This document shows, in pieces, positions 9,047 to 16,102 of a DNA stretch of 64,000 nt (position 1 is its first letter; each line of letters opens with the position of its first letter). The notes beneath the pieces were generated by a model. It had not been told where the DNA came from, did no database searches, and worked only from the letters and a program-made list of their open reading frames with translations. The DNA comes from Roseivivax jejudonensis. GTDB taxonomy: Bacteria; Pseudomonadota; Alphaproteobacteria; Rhodobacterales; Rhodobacteraceae. The stretch covers positions 558,001 to 622,000 of the forward strand of contig NZ_FWFK01000002.1 in the NCBI RefSeq assembly GCF_900172265.1. Reading direction: 5' to 3'. A program made the translations under genes and the position numbers.

Positions 9047-10362
9047 TGACCCAGACCGCGAAATCCTCCCGCAAGTTCCGGTCGACCGTGCCGATGCTGG
9101 TGGGCTTCACCACCGTCTTCGTCCTGATCGGCGCGCTGGGCGCCTGGGCGATGCGCACTGAAATCGCCGGCGCCGTGGTCGCCTCGGGTCGCATCGTGGT
9201 CGAGAAGAACCGCCAGGTGGTGCAGCATCTCGACGGCGGCATCGTCGATGAGATCCTCGTGCGCGAGGGCGACCAGGTGGAGGAGGGCGCGCTGCTCGCC
9301 CGGCTCGACCCGACGCTGATCCAGTCCGAGCTGACGATCATCGAGGGCCAGCTCTTCGAGGTGATGGCGCGCAACGACCGGCTTCAATCCGAGCTCAGCG
9401 AGACCGAGACGGTATCCTTCGACCAGGTGCTCGAGGAGGAGGCCGAGACCCGTCCCGAGGTGGCCGGCATCATGCAGGGCCAGGAGCGGCTGTTCCGCGC
9501 CCGGCTCGACACGCTCGAGCGCAGCGTGACGCAGCTGCAGAACCAGCGCCTGCAGCTGGAGAAGCAGATCACCGGGATCGACGCCCAGGCCACCGCGCTC
9601 GAGCGTCAGCGCGAGCTGATCGGCGAGGAGACCACGAGCCAGCAGACGCTCTACGAGCGCGGGCTCGCGCAGGCCTCGCGGCTTCTGGGGCTGCAGCGCG
9701 AGGAGGCCCGGCTCGCCGGCCAGATCGGCGAGCTCGAGGCGAGCCGCGCGCAGGCGATGGAGCGTATCGCCGAGCTCGAGATCGAGGAGCTGTCGCTGCA
9801 CGCGCAGCGCCGCGAGGATGCGATCACCCAGCTGCGCGACATGGAGTTCCGCGAGATGGAGATGGCCGAGCGGCGCACCGCGCTGATCGAGCAGCTCTCG
9901 CGGATGGACATCCGCGCGCCGGTGGGCGGGGTGATCTACGACCTGCGCGTCTTCGGCGCGAGCTCGGTGATCCGGCCGGCCGACCCGGTCATGTACATCG
10001 TGCCGCAGGACCGGCCGCTGATCATCGAGGCACGGGTCGACCCGATCAACGTCGACGAGGTCTATACCGGGCAGGAGGTGATGCTGCGCGTCGCCGCCTT
10101 CGACATGCGCGACGTGCCCGATCTCTTCGGCGAGGTGATCCAGGTCTCGGCGGACGCCTTTACCGACGAGCAGACCGGCGCGTCCTTCTACCGCGCGCGG
10201 ATCCAGCTGCCGGAGACGGAGCTCGACAAGCTGCCCGAGGGACAGGTGCTGGTGCCGGGCATGCCGGTCGACGCCTTCATCCGGACCCAGGACCGGACGC
10301 CGGCCGCCTACCTGATGTCGCCGCTGACGCGCTATTTCGACAAGGCCTTCCGCGACGGCTGA
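9046..10362 (+). CDS. type I secretion membrane-fusion protein (PrtE/HlyD family)
   Basis: Predicted 438-residue periplasmic adaptor anchored by one N-terminal membrane segment (MLVGFTTVFVLIGALGAWAM). A split lipoyl/barrel-sandwich motif follows (VVASGRIVVEKNRQVVQHLD, then GGIVDEILVREGDQVEEGALL). A long Glu/Gln/Arg-rich coiled-coil hairpin of about 200 residues comes next, then the return strand IRAPVGGVIYDLRVFG and a beta-barrel region ending SPLTRYFDKAFRDG, as in PrtE/AprE proteins. The ATG lies inside TGATG, overlapping the ATPase stop, so translation is probably coupled. It bridges the exporter to an outer-membrane channel not encoded here. Confidence 0.93.
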   Translation: MTQTAKSSRKFRSTVPMLVGFTTVFVLIGALGAWAMRTEIAGAVVASGRIVVEKNRQVVQHLDGGIVDEILVREGDQVEEGALLARLDPTLIQSELTIIEGQLFEVMARNDRLQSELSETETVSFDQVLEEEAETRPEVAGIMQGQERLFRARLDTLERSVTQLQNQRLQLEKQITGIDAQATALERQRELIGEETTSQQTLYERGLAQASRLLGLQREEARLAGQIGELEASRAQAMERIAELEIEELSLHAQRREDAITQLRDMEFREMEMAERRTALIEQLSRMDIRAPVGGVIYDLRVFGASSVIRPADPVMYIVPQDRPLIIEARVDPINVDEVYTGQEVMLRVAAFDMRDVPDLFGEVIQVSADAFTDEQTGASFYRARIQLPETELDKLPEGQVLVPGMPVDAFIRTQDRTPAAYLMSPLTRYFDKAFRDG

Positions 10363-10400
10363 TCCCGCGCTCCGTGCGCAGATCACGCGATTTCAACTTG

Positions 10401-10452
10401 CAACAGAACACCTGTTGATTGTTTAACGGGGGTGTGTCCGACACGCCCCCGT
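10401..10452. terminator. inverted repeats after the secretion operon
   Basis: Two structures follow the membrane-fusion gene. CAACAG-AACAC-CTGTTG (10401-10417) is a perfect short inverted repeat that could be an operator. At 10426-10452, ACGGGGGTGTGTC faces GACACGCCCCCGT, a long GC-rich stem with one G-T wobble and a tight loop. No T-run follows, so the second is only a terminator candidate. The rest of 10363-10835 contains no gene I can support. Confidence 0.45.
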
Positions 10453-10690
10453 GTCGCGTCGCGAATTTCAGAGCGCCGTATTCCCGCCCAAATTGCATTG
10501 TAGACAGTCCTTGTCGCAGACGATCTTTGTCGCGCCCATCCCCCGAGTGGCGCACAGGGATCCCCCGGAATGCACGCGAGGCGTGTTCCGGGCGTGATGA
10601 GCCGGGCCCAAAGCGCGAGTCGCGCGGTGGCCCTCGAGGCTTGTTTATAAAATCGAAACAATGAGTTTCGCGCAGGGCGCCGGGGCAATC

Positions 10691-10706
10691 ACCCCCATAT
10701 GGCGGT
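10691..10706. promoter_or_regulatory. candidate shared operator upstream of RTX gene 1
   Basis: ACCCCCATATGGCGGT is palindromic except for one position pair (ACC.CCATATGG.GGT) and lies 130 bp before the RTX start codon. Near-copies occur before the secretion operon (7141) and, on the other strand, before the giant RTX gene (21202-21217). Confidence 0.55.
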
Positions 10707-10785
10707 ATTTTCCGGCGCGCTGCGGTGGCTCTATGAGCGTGGATGGGCGGGATTCCCCGCGTATCCCGCTCGCGCATTATTAGAC

Positions 10786-10799
10786 ATGCTGCGCAGCAT
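10786..10799. promoter_or_regulatory. perfect 14-bp palindrome in the RTX leader
   Basis: ATGCTGCGCAGCAT is a perfect palindrome 37 bp before the RTX start and is followed by an AT-rich stretch and the GGGGG ribosome binding region. It could form an RNA hairpin in the leader or be a protein site; nothing in the sequence decides between them. Confidence 0.35.
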
Positions 10800-10835
10800 T
10801 TTATTGATGAATCCTTAATTTTCGGGGGATCGAAA

Positions 10836-13037
10836 ATGAACTGGAACGCAATTTACAACAACCTGTTCAGCGCGCCGCTCCCGGCGTCGCAGACTTCGCC
10901 GGGCTCCGACAACGTCGACTTCGATGACTTCCCGGGCGTGAACAAGGCGAAGATGCTGGGCGGCGATGATTTCGCCGACGGCAACGACGGCCGCAACGTG
11001 ATCTACGGCAACGCCGGCCGCGATTACCTCCGCGGCGACGGCGGCGACGATGTGCTGCATGGTGGTGGCGACGACGATGCCATCATCGGCGACAGCTACT
11101 CCATGAACGAGCCCGGTGGCGGCGAAGAGGCCGGCGATGACCTCATCGAAGGCTCCAAGGGCGACGACATCCTCGCCGGCCAAGACGGCGACGACACCAT
11201 TAACGGCGGTAACGATCGTGACATCGTCCTCGGCGGAAACGGTGATGACGAGCTGGTCGGCGGCATGGGCAACGACTTCGTTGTCGGTGGTGATGGTCGT
11301 GACTGGATGAACGGTGGCTACAACGACGACTGCATGGCGGGCCAGGCAGGCAACGATCGTATGCAGGGTCTCTCGGGCGAAGACACCATGTCCGGTGGCA
11401 GCGGCCGTGACACCATGTACGGTGGTTCGCAGGACGACCAGATGGCCGGTAACTCCGGCGATGACCACATGAACGGCCAGACCGGCCATGACTCCATGTG
11501 GGGCGGTGCTGGCGACGATGTCATGCGCGGCTGGACGGGCTACGACAAGATGCTCGGCGGCGACGGCGAAGACGCCATGGCCGGTGACATTGGCCACGAC
11601 ACCCTGTGGGGTGGCGACGGCCAGGACTACCTCGAAGGCGGCTCGGGTGACGACACCCTGCTCGGCGAGGATGACAACGACATCATCGAGGGCAACGACA
11701 ACGCCGACTGCATCGAAGGCGGCGACGGTCGTGACATCATCTACGGCGACAACCGTCCGGTTCTCGACCGTGAAGGCAACGTCATCAACAAGGCGCTCGG
11801 CGAAGCCAGCGACTCGATCGATGGCGGGACCGGCAACGACACCATCTACGGCCAGGAAGACGACGACCTGATCGAAGGTGGCGACGGCGAAGACGACATC
11901 TACGGCGGCGACGGCGACGACAGCATCCAGGGTGGCCGTGACGACGACTACATCGAAGGCAACGACGGCGCCGACACCGTAAACGGCAACCAGGGCGACG
12001 ACGAGATCTACGGTGGCCGTGGTGAAGACGTTCTCGCCGGTGGCAGGAACGATGACAGCCTCTACGGCGAAGCCGGTGACGACTGCCTGTCGGGTGACAA
12101 CGGTAACGACTCGCTCGAGGGCAATGCCGGCAACGACTCGTTGAATGGCGGTTCGGGCCGTGACTACCTCGACGGTGGCCTCGGTGACGACGTGCTCTAC
12201 GGCGCTGAAGGCAACGACTACGTCTACGGCGACCAAGGCCAGACCGGTGGCGGCAACGACACCCTGATCGGTGCCGGCGACGGCCCGAATGAGATCGACT
12301 ATCTGTTCGGTGGCAAGGACAACGACTGCCTCGTCAGCGGCGTCGGCACAGACATCATGGAAGGCGGCGCGGATGCCGACGTCTTCGTGTTCGGCTACGA
12401 TCTCGACGTGAACGGCGATGGTGACTGCGACGACGAGGAAGACACCACCATCCTCGACCATGGTGAAGACGTCATCACCGACTTCCGTCCCGAGACCAAC
12501 CAGGATGCCATCCAGCTGCACTCCGGTCTCGAGATCGCCAAGGTCGAGATCGTCGGTGACGATCTCGTCATTACCACGGCGTTCGCCGGCAGCGACAGCG
12601 ACGGCGACGACGACCACAATGATGGCGACAATGGTTCGGACGACCTGACCGGCACCATCACCATCGAGGACGCGGTCTTCACGATCTCCGGCCTCGATCC
12701 GACGGATCCGGACTTCAACGGCTCCTCGGACGCACTCGAGCGCTTCGTGCTCGACTACGATCCGGAGACTGGCGAGGGCAAAGGCTTCGTCTTCTTTGAC
12801 GACAAGTGCGTCACCCTGCCGGAGTGCGAGACCACGCCGTTCGAGATCGACTGCGAAGTCGAAGAGCCCGAGTACGACGTGTGCTACACGCCGCTCGAGG
12901 GCATGTTCGGCGACACCACGATCAACATCACCGCGCTGCGCATGGCCGAGCGGTTCGCTGATCAGGAAGAGGGTGTCTCGATCGTTCAGGGCCAGCTCTG
13001 CCTCGACATCAACTACGACATGTTTACCTCGGCCTAA
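10836..13037 (+). CDS. RTX calcium-binding repeat protein (733 aa)
   Basis: Probable type I secreted, Ca2+-binding surface or extracellular protein. An N-terminal block of about 60 residues (WNAIYNNLFSAPLPA, then SPGSDNVDFDDFP) recurs almost unchanged in the giant RTX protein at 16103-21049. Residues about 45-520 are tandem GGxGxD-type nonapeptides such as GGDGDDSIQGG, very acidic and nearly free of Lys. Residues 520-733 form a module with FGYDLDVNGDGDCDDE, ITDFRPETNQD, DKCVTLPEC and GDTTINIT, all with counterparts in the giant protein. No Sec signal is visible. ATG 10836 is chosen because GGGGG precedes it and the shared N-terminus begins there. The T1SS genes lie just upstream. Surface-layer, adhesin and matrix roles are all possible; no enzymatic domain is seen. 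Confidence 0.88.
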   Translation: MNWNAIYNNLFSAPLPASQTSPGSDNVDFDDFPGVNKAKMLGGDDFADGNDGRNVIYGNAGRDYLRGDGGDDVLHGGGDDDAIIGDSYSMNEPGGGEEAGDDLIEGSKGDDILAGQDGDDTINGGNDRDIVLGGNGDDELVGGMGNDFVVGGDGRDWMNGGYNDDCMAGQAGNDRMQGLSGEDTMSGGSGRDTMYGGSQDDQMAGNSGDDHMNGQTGHDSMWGGAGDDVMRGWTGYDKMLGGDGEDAMAGDIGHDTLWGGDGQDYLEGGSGDDTLLGEDDNDIIEGNDNADCIEGGDGRDIIYGDNRPVLDREGNVINKALGEASDSIDGGTGNDTIYGQEDDDLIEGGDGEDDIYGGDGDDSIQGGRDDDYIEGNDGADTVNGNQGDDEIYGGRGEDVLAGGRNDDSLYGEAGDDCLSGDNGNDSLEGNAGNDSLNGGSGRDYLDGGLGDDVLYGAEGNDYVYGDQGQTGGGNDTLIGAGDGPNEIDYLFGGKDNDCLVSGVGTDIMEGGADADVFVFGYDLDVNGDGDCDDEEDTTILDHGEDVITDFRPETNQDAIQLHSGLEIAKVEIVGDDLVITTAFAGSDSDGDDDHNDGDNGSDDLTGTITIEDAVFTISGLDPTDPDFNGSSDALERFVLDYDPETGEGKGFVFFDDKCVTLPECETTPFEIDCEVEEPEYDVCYTPLEGMFGDTTINITALRMAERFADQEEGVSIVQGQLCLDINYDMFTSA

Positions 13038-13067
13038 GCTGCGGACACGTCAGTCAATGCGATCATC

Positions 13068-13097
13068 GCACCGCCCCCTTTCGGGGGCGGTGCTTTT
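13068..13097 (+). terminator. strong rho-independent terminator of RTX gene 1
   Basis: GCACCGCCCCC (13068-13078), a TTTC loop, then GGGGGCGGTGC (13083-13093) make a perfect 11-bp stem followed by TTTT. It lies 30 bp past the RTX stop and should end that transcript before the convergent CAP-RTX gene. Confidence 0.9.
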
Positions 13098-13114
13098 CGT
13101 TCGGCGGCTCCGCG

Positions 13115-13141
13115 GGCCGGCCCCGGCGCGCGGGGCCGGCC
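13115..13141 (-). terminator. hairpin after the CAP-RTX gene
   Basis: GGCCGGCCCC (13115-13124) and GGGGCCGGCC (13132-13141) form a perfect 10-bp stem with a 7-base loop, just past the stop of the minus-strand CAP-RTX gene. No T-run follows on that strand, so it is a terminator candidate only. Confidence 0.5.
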
Positions 13142-13147
13142 GGAGCG

Positions 13148-14416
13148 TCACACCATGATGTCGTCGGAAAGCTGCGAGAGATTGACGTTCTCGACCACGA
13201 CGACGTCGCCGCCGCCGAAATCGAAGACGACGTCGCCGCCGCGTGCATCGGCGCGGGCCAGCGCCGCGTCGACGCTGCTCAGGCGGTGGGCGCTGAAGTC
13301 GAGCAGGTCCACGTCGTCGGCGAAGTCGCGCACCACGTCACGGTCGTCGCCGGGCGCGAAGCTGAAGCGGTCTGCGCCCCAACCGCCGAAGAGCATGTCC
13401 GAGCCGGCGCCACCCTCGAGCGTGTCCACGCCCTTGTCGCCGTAGAGCGTGTCGTCGCCGCCGCGGCCCTGCAGGGCATCATCGCCTTCGGCGGCGCGCA
13501 GGCGGTTCGCCCAGTTGTTGCCGCGCAGGTCGTCGTCGTAATGGGTGCCGCGCAGCGCCGCGATGGAAACGAAGACGTCGCCCGCGGCCGCGCCGGTGTT
13601 GAGCGCCTCGTGCTTGAGATCGACCCGGACTCCGCCGGAGGCACCGAGATAGTCGACGGTGTCGAAGCCGCGGCCGCCGCGGATCTCGTCGTCGCCGGCA
13701 CTGGCATAGATCCAGTCTCCGCCGGCGCCGCCATAGACCGTGTCGTCGCCGCCGCCGGCATCGATCTGGTCGCTGCCGGCGCGGGCGCGGATCTCCTCGG
13801 CGACGCTTGTGCCGGTGATCTTGTCGGGGCCGGACGTGCCGGTGATCTTGTCGGGGCCGGAGCGGTCCGGCGTCACTGCCTGCGGCTGCGGGGCCTCGGG
13901 CTCGGGCTCGGGCAAGACCGGCTGCGGCTCCGGTGCGGTGATGCCGGTGTTGCCGCCGCCGCCCTGGCCGGTGTCGAGCGTCACCGGCGCCGAGGTCTTG
14001 GCGAAGTTCTGCGTCACGATGACGATGCCGTCGCGCACCTCTGCGCCGATGCCGATGTAGTCGAACTCGGGGTTGAGCAGGTTGGCGCGGTGGCCAGAGC
14101 TGTCCATCAGGAGCTCGTGCAGGCGGGCAATGTCGTCCTTGGCACCGGGATCGCCGCGCTCGGTCTGGTAGGCGACGTTCTCGCCCGAGCGCCACGAGCC
14201 GGAGAAGACGAAGCCCGCATCCTCCATCCGCTCGCGCGCGGTGGACCCGCCGGCGCCGGTATGCGACAGCGTTCCCGTGTCGAGCATCCAGTCGCTGTGG
14301 CCGTCTGCGGCGTCGTTCAGCCGTTTTTCGAGTTTCAGCGGATCGAGCCCAGCCCGTGCCCGTTCCGCATTGATCAGCTCGAGCATGTAGCGCTCGAGCT
14401 CGGTCGCGTTCGCCAT
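13148..14416 (-). CDS. CAP (SCP/PR-1) domain protein with RTX repeats
   Basis: Predicted 422-residue secreted protein. Residues about 5-135 form a CAP/SCP domain with the usual His-Glu-His pocket elements: DGHSDWMLDTGTLSHTG, SGENVAYQ and SSGHRANLLNPEFDYIGIGA. A Pro/Glu-rich linker (PVLPEPEPEAPQPQ) and two copies of GPDKITGTS lead into RTX repeats (GGGDDTVYGGAGGDWIY, GGDDTLYGDKGVDTLEGG) and a C-terminal end VNLSQLSDDIMV, which fits an uncleaved type I secretion signal. No Sec signal is present. ATG 14416 follows GGAGGGA and is preferred over an upstream in-frame start. It probably uses the T1SS at 7289-10362. CAP proteins have no single biochemical role; here a cell-surface or matrix function is inferred. 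Confidence 0.88.
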   Translation of the reverse strand: MANATELERYMLELINAERARAGLDPLKLEKRLNDAADGHSDWMLDTGTLSHTGAGGSTARERMEDAGFVFSGSWRSGENVAYQTERGDPGAKDDIARLHELLMDSSGHRANLLNPEFDYIGIGAEVRDGIVIVTQNFAKTSAPVTLDTGQGGGGNTGITAPEPQPVLPEPEPEAPQPQAVTPDRSGPDKITGTSGPDKITGTSVAEEIRARAGSDQIDAGGGDDTVYGGAGGDWIYASAGDDEIRGGRGFDTVDYLGASGGVRVDLKHEALNTGAAAGDVFVSIAALRGTHYDDDLRGNNWANRLRAAEGDDALQGRGGDDTLYGDKGVDTLEGGAGSDMLFGGWGADRFSFAPGDDRDVVRDFADDVDLLDFSAHRLSSVDAALARADARGGDVVFDFGGGDVVVVENVNLSQLSDDIMV

Positions 14417-14468
14417 GGATGTCCCTCCGGTCCTGTCCGCGACCGGTGTCGCGGATCCCGGGATACGA

Positions 14469-14492
14469 GACAATTGTCATGCCAAATATTGG
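14469..14492. promoter_or_regulatory. palindromes upstream of the CAP-RTX gene
   Basis: GACAATTGTC (14469-14478) is a perfect 10-bp palindrome and CCAAATATTGG (14482-14492) is an inverted repeat with a 3-base centre. Both lie 50-80 bp before the start on the minus strand. The core ACAATTGT also appears upstream of the LuxR-type gene at 15906-15914. Confidence 0.4.
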
Positions 14493-14591
14493 TGACGATC
14501 CGCTTAGCGCGCGCCGCGGTTGAGCGGAACCTTGCCGGAGCGCGGCGCGCGGTAGCCGGACGGGCGCCCGCCCGTCCGGCCTGCCGTCAGG

Positions 14592-15653
14592 TCATTGCGG
14601 CAGCGCCTCTCCGGCGACCGGGCCCATGGTCATCCGCACGATGGCGCTCTGGTAGCGCAGGATGAACTCGCTCTGCCGGTGGGTGCCGGTCTTGGTCAGA
14701 ATGCTCTTCATGTAGCTGCGCACGGTCGACAGCGCGAGGTTGGTGGCCTCCGCCGTCTCGGTGAGCGAGCGCCCGGCCAGGATGTGGTGCGCGACCCGCC
14801 GCTCGGACGCGGTCAGCCCCGACATCTTCAGCAGGTAGTCCCGCATCGCTGGGTTCTCGTTGCCGCGCCCGAGGATCACCAGCGCGCGCCGCGGCGCCGA
14901 GGTCTCAAGCGGGCAGATCCAGACGAGCCGCGTCGCCTCGCCCTCGATCGACAGGACCGAGGGCTTGCGCGTCTCGCCGGTCGCCCGGCGCAGCGCCTCG
15001 AGGAACGATTTCTGGGTGCGGAACGACTTTGCCGCGAGGTGATCGGACACGATCTCGAAGCCGCCGTGCTCGGCCAGCCAGCTTTCGGAGAGATTGGCAC
15101 TGAAGTCGATCCGGCCGGACTCGTCGACCACCGCGAAGTAGACCGACAGCTCGCGCAGCGCGACCTGCAGGATCTGGTCGCCGGTGGAGCGCCGCGCGCG
15201 GGCGCGCTCGCCGAGCTTCTGGCCGGCGAAGGTCATGGCGATCGACAGGTAGCCGTCGGCGCCCGGCGCCTCGGGCAGGCCGCGGGCTATGACCACCGGG
15301 CGCAGATGCCCGGCGGGGCGGCCCAGCCCGACCACGTAGGGCCCGCAGCGCACCCAGCGGGTGGCGCGGCCGTCGCCGTCGGCCCGTGCCGCAGGCTCGG
15401 TCTCGGCCAGTGCCAGGAGCCGGCGCACCAGCCGGGTCGCGAAGCTGCGCTCGCAACCGCCCGCCTCGGGCACCGGCGGGATCGGCTCCGCATCAGGGGC
15501 GAGCCCGCTCCAGATCTCGAGGAAGAACCCGCCGGACATGTCGAACAGACCCACGTGGAGCGCGTCGATCCGCGCGGCGGTGGCAAGCTGTTCGACGAAG
15601 ACGTGGCTCTGGGTCGGCACCTGGCGGTGCTCCCGGACCTCGAGCCCAGTCAT
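14592..15653 (-). CDS. LuxR-type transcriptional regulator
   Basis: Predicted 353-residue regulator. The C-terminal HTH (about residues 280-335) reads LTASERRVAHHILAGRSLTE, then LALSTVRSYMKSILTKTG, a GerE/LuxR four-helix DNA-binding domain. The N-terminal 270 residues show no classical acyl-homoserine-lactone or receiver domain; a GAF- or PAS-like sensor is plausible (ALRELSVYFAVVDESGRIDF looks PAS-like). ATG 15653 is chosen because GGAGGA lies seven bases upstream. The gene sits between the CAP-RTX and giant RTX genes, all on the minus strand, making it a local candidate to control the secretion/RTX genes. That role is inferred from position only. Confidence 0.82.
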   Translation of the reverse strand: MTGLEVREHRQVPTQSHVFVEQLATAARIDALHVGLFDMSGGFFLEIWSGLAPDAEPIPPVPEAGGCERSFATRLVRRLLALAETEPAARADGDGRATRWVRCGPYVVGLGRPAGHLRPVVIARGLPEAPGADGYLSIAMTFAGQKLGERARARRSTGDQILQVALRELSVYFAVVDESGRIDFSANLSESWLAEHGGFEIVSDHLAAKSFRTQKSFLEALRRATGETRKPSVLSIEGEATRLVWICPLETSAPRRALVILGRGNENPAMRDYLLKMSGLTASERRVAHHILAGRSLTETAEATNLALSTVRSYMKSILTKTGTHRQSEFILRYQSAIVRMTMGPVAGEALPQ

Positions 15654-16102
15654 GCCGCGATCCTCCGGAGAGGGCCCGCGATGAGGCCCGAACACGGGCC
15701 GGAACACAGGCGGGGCAGGGCCCGGGACGGGATGACAGACGGAAGGATGGCTTCTCTGAAATACATTCGCCACACCGATAATGGTTTAGAATCAATGAAT
15801 GTGTCCGAGTGTAGAAAGCTCTCGGATTCGACACAAGAAGCAGGCGGAAAAGCGACGCATGATCCCGGTTTCCGGCCTCATGCGGAAACAGTAAGGACAA
15901 ATTGCGACAATTGTTTCTTATTGTCTGACGGTCTTTGGCCGCGTGGGCCGGTCTCCCCGCCCGGGTCCGGCTGAACCGGACACGGGGGCCCCCGAGAACC
16001 GTTACGCCTCGGGACCGGGGGATGGACCGAAACGCACGGGGTTGGGAGAGACGGGAGCGCGGCGCCACCCCGCTCGGGGATGGCGCCGGGCTGCATTCGG
16101 TA
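15654..16102. promoter_or_regulatory. intergenic region: LuxR-type gene promoter and giant RTX 3' flank
   Basis: This 449-bp stretch contains no gene I can support. The part at 15770-15930 is clearly richer in A and T than its surroundings and probably holds the promoter of the minus-strand regulator. GACAATTGT at 15906-15914 repeats the core of the palindrome found before the CAP-RTX gene. At 16061-16087 GGCGCCA faces TGGCGCC with further inner pairing, a hairpin just past the giant RTX stop without a T-run, so a weak terminator candidate. Confidence 0.45.

Noticed and set aside
10836-12617. Tandem repeats that might be taken for a CRISPR or satellite array
   Set aside because: The repeats are imperfect 27-bp units in frame that encode GGxGxDxxx nonapeptides. 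There are no constant repeats with unique spacers.
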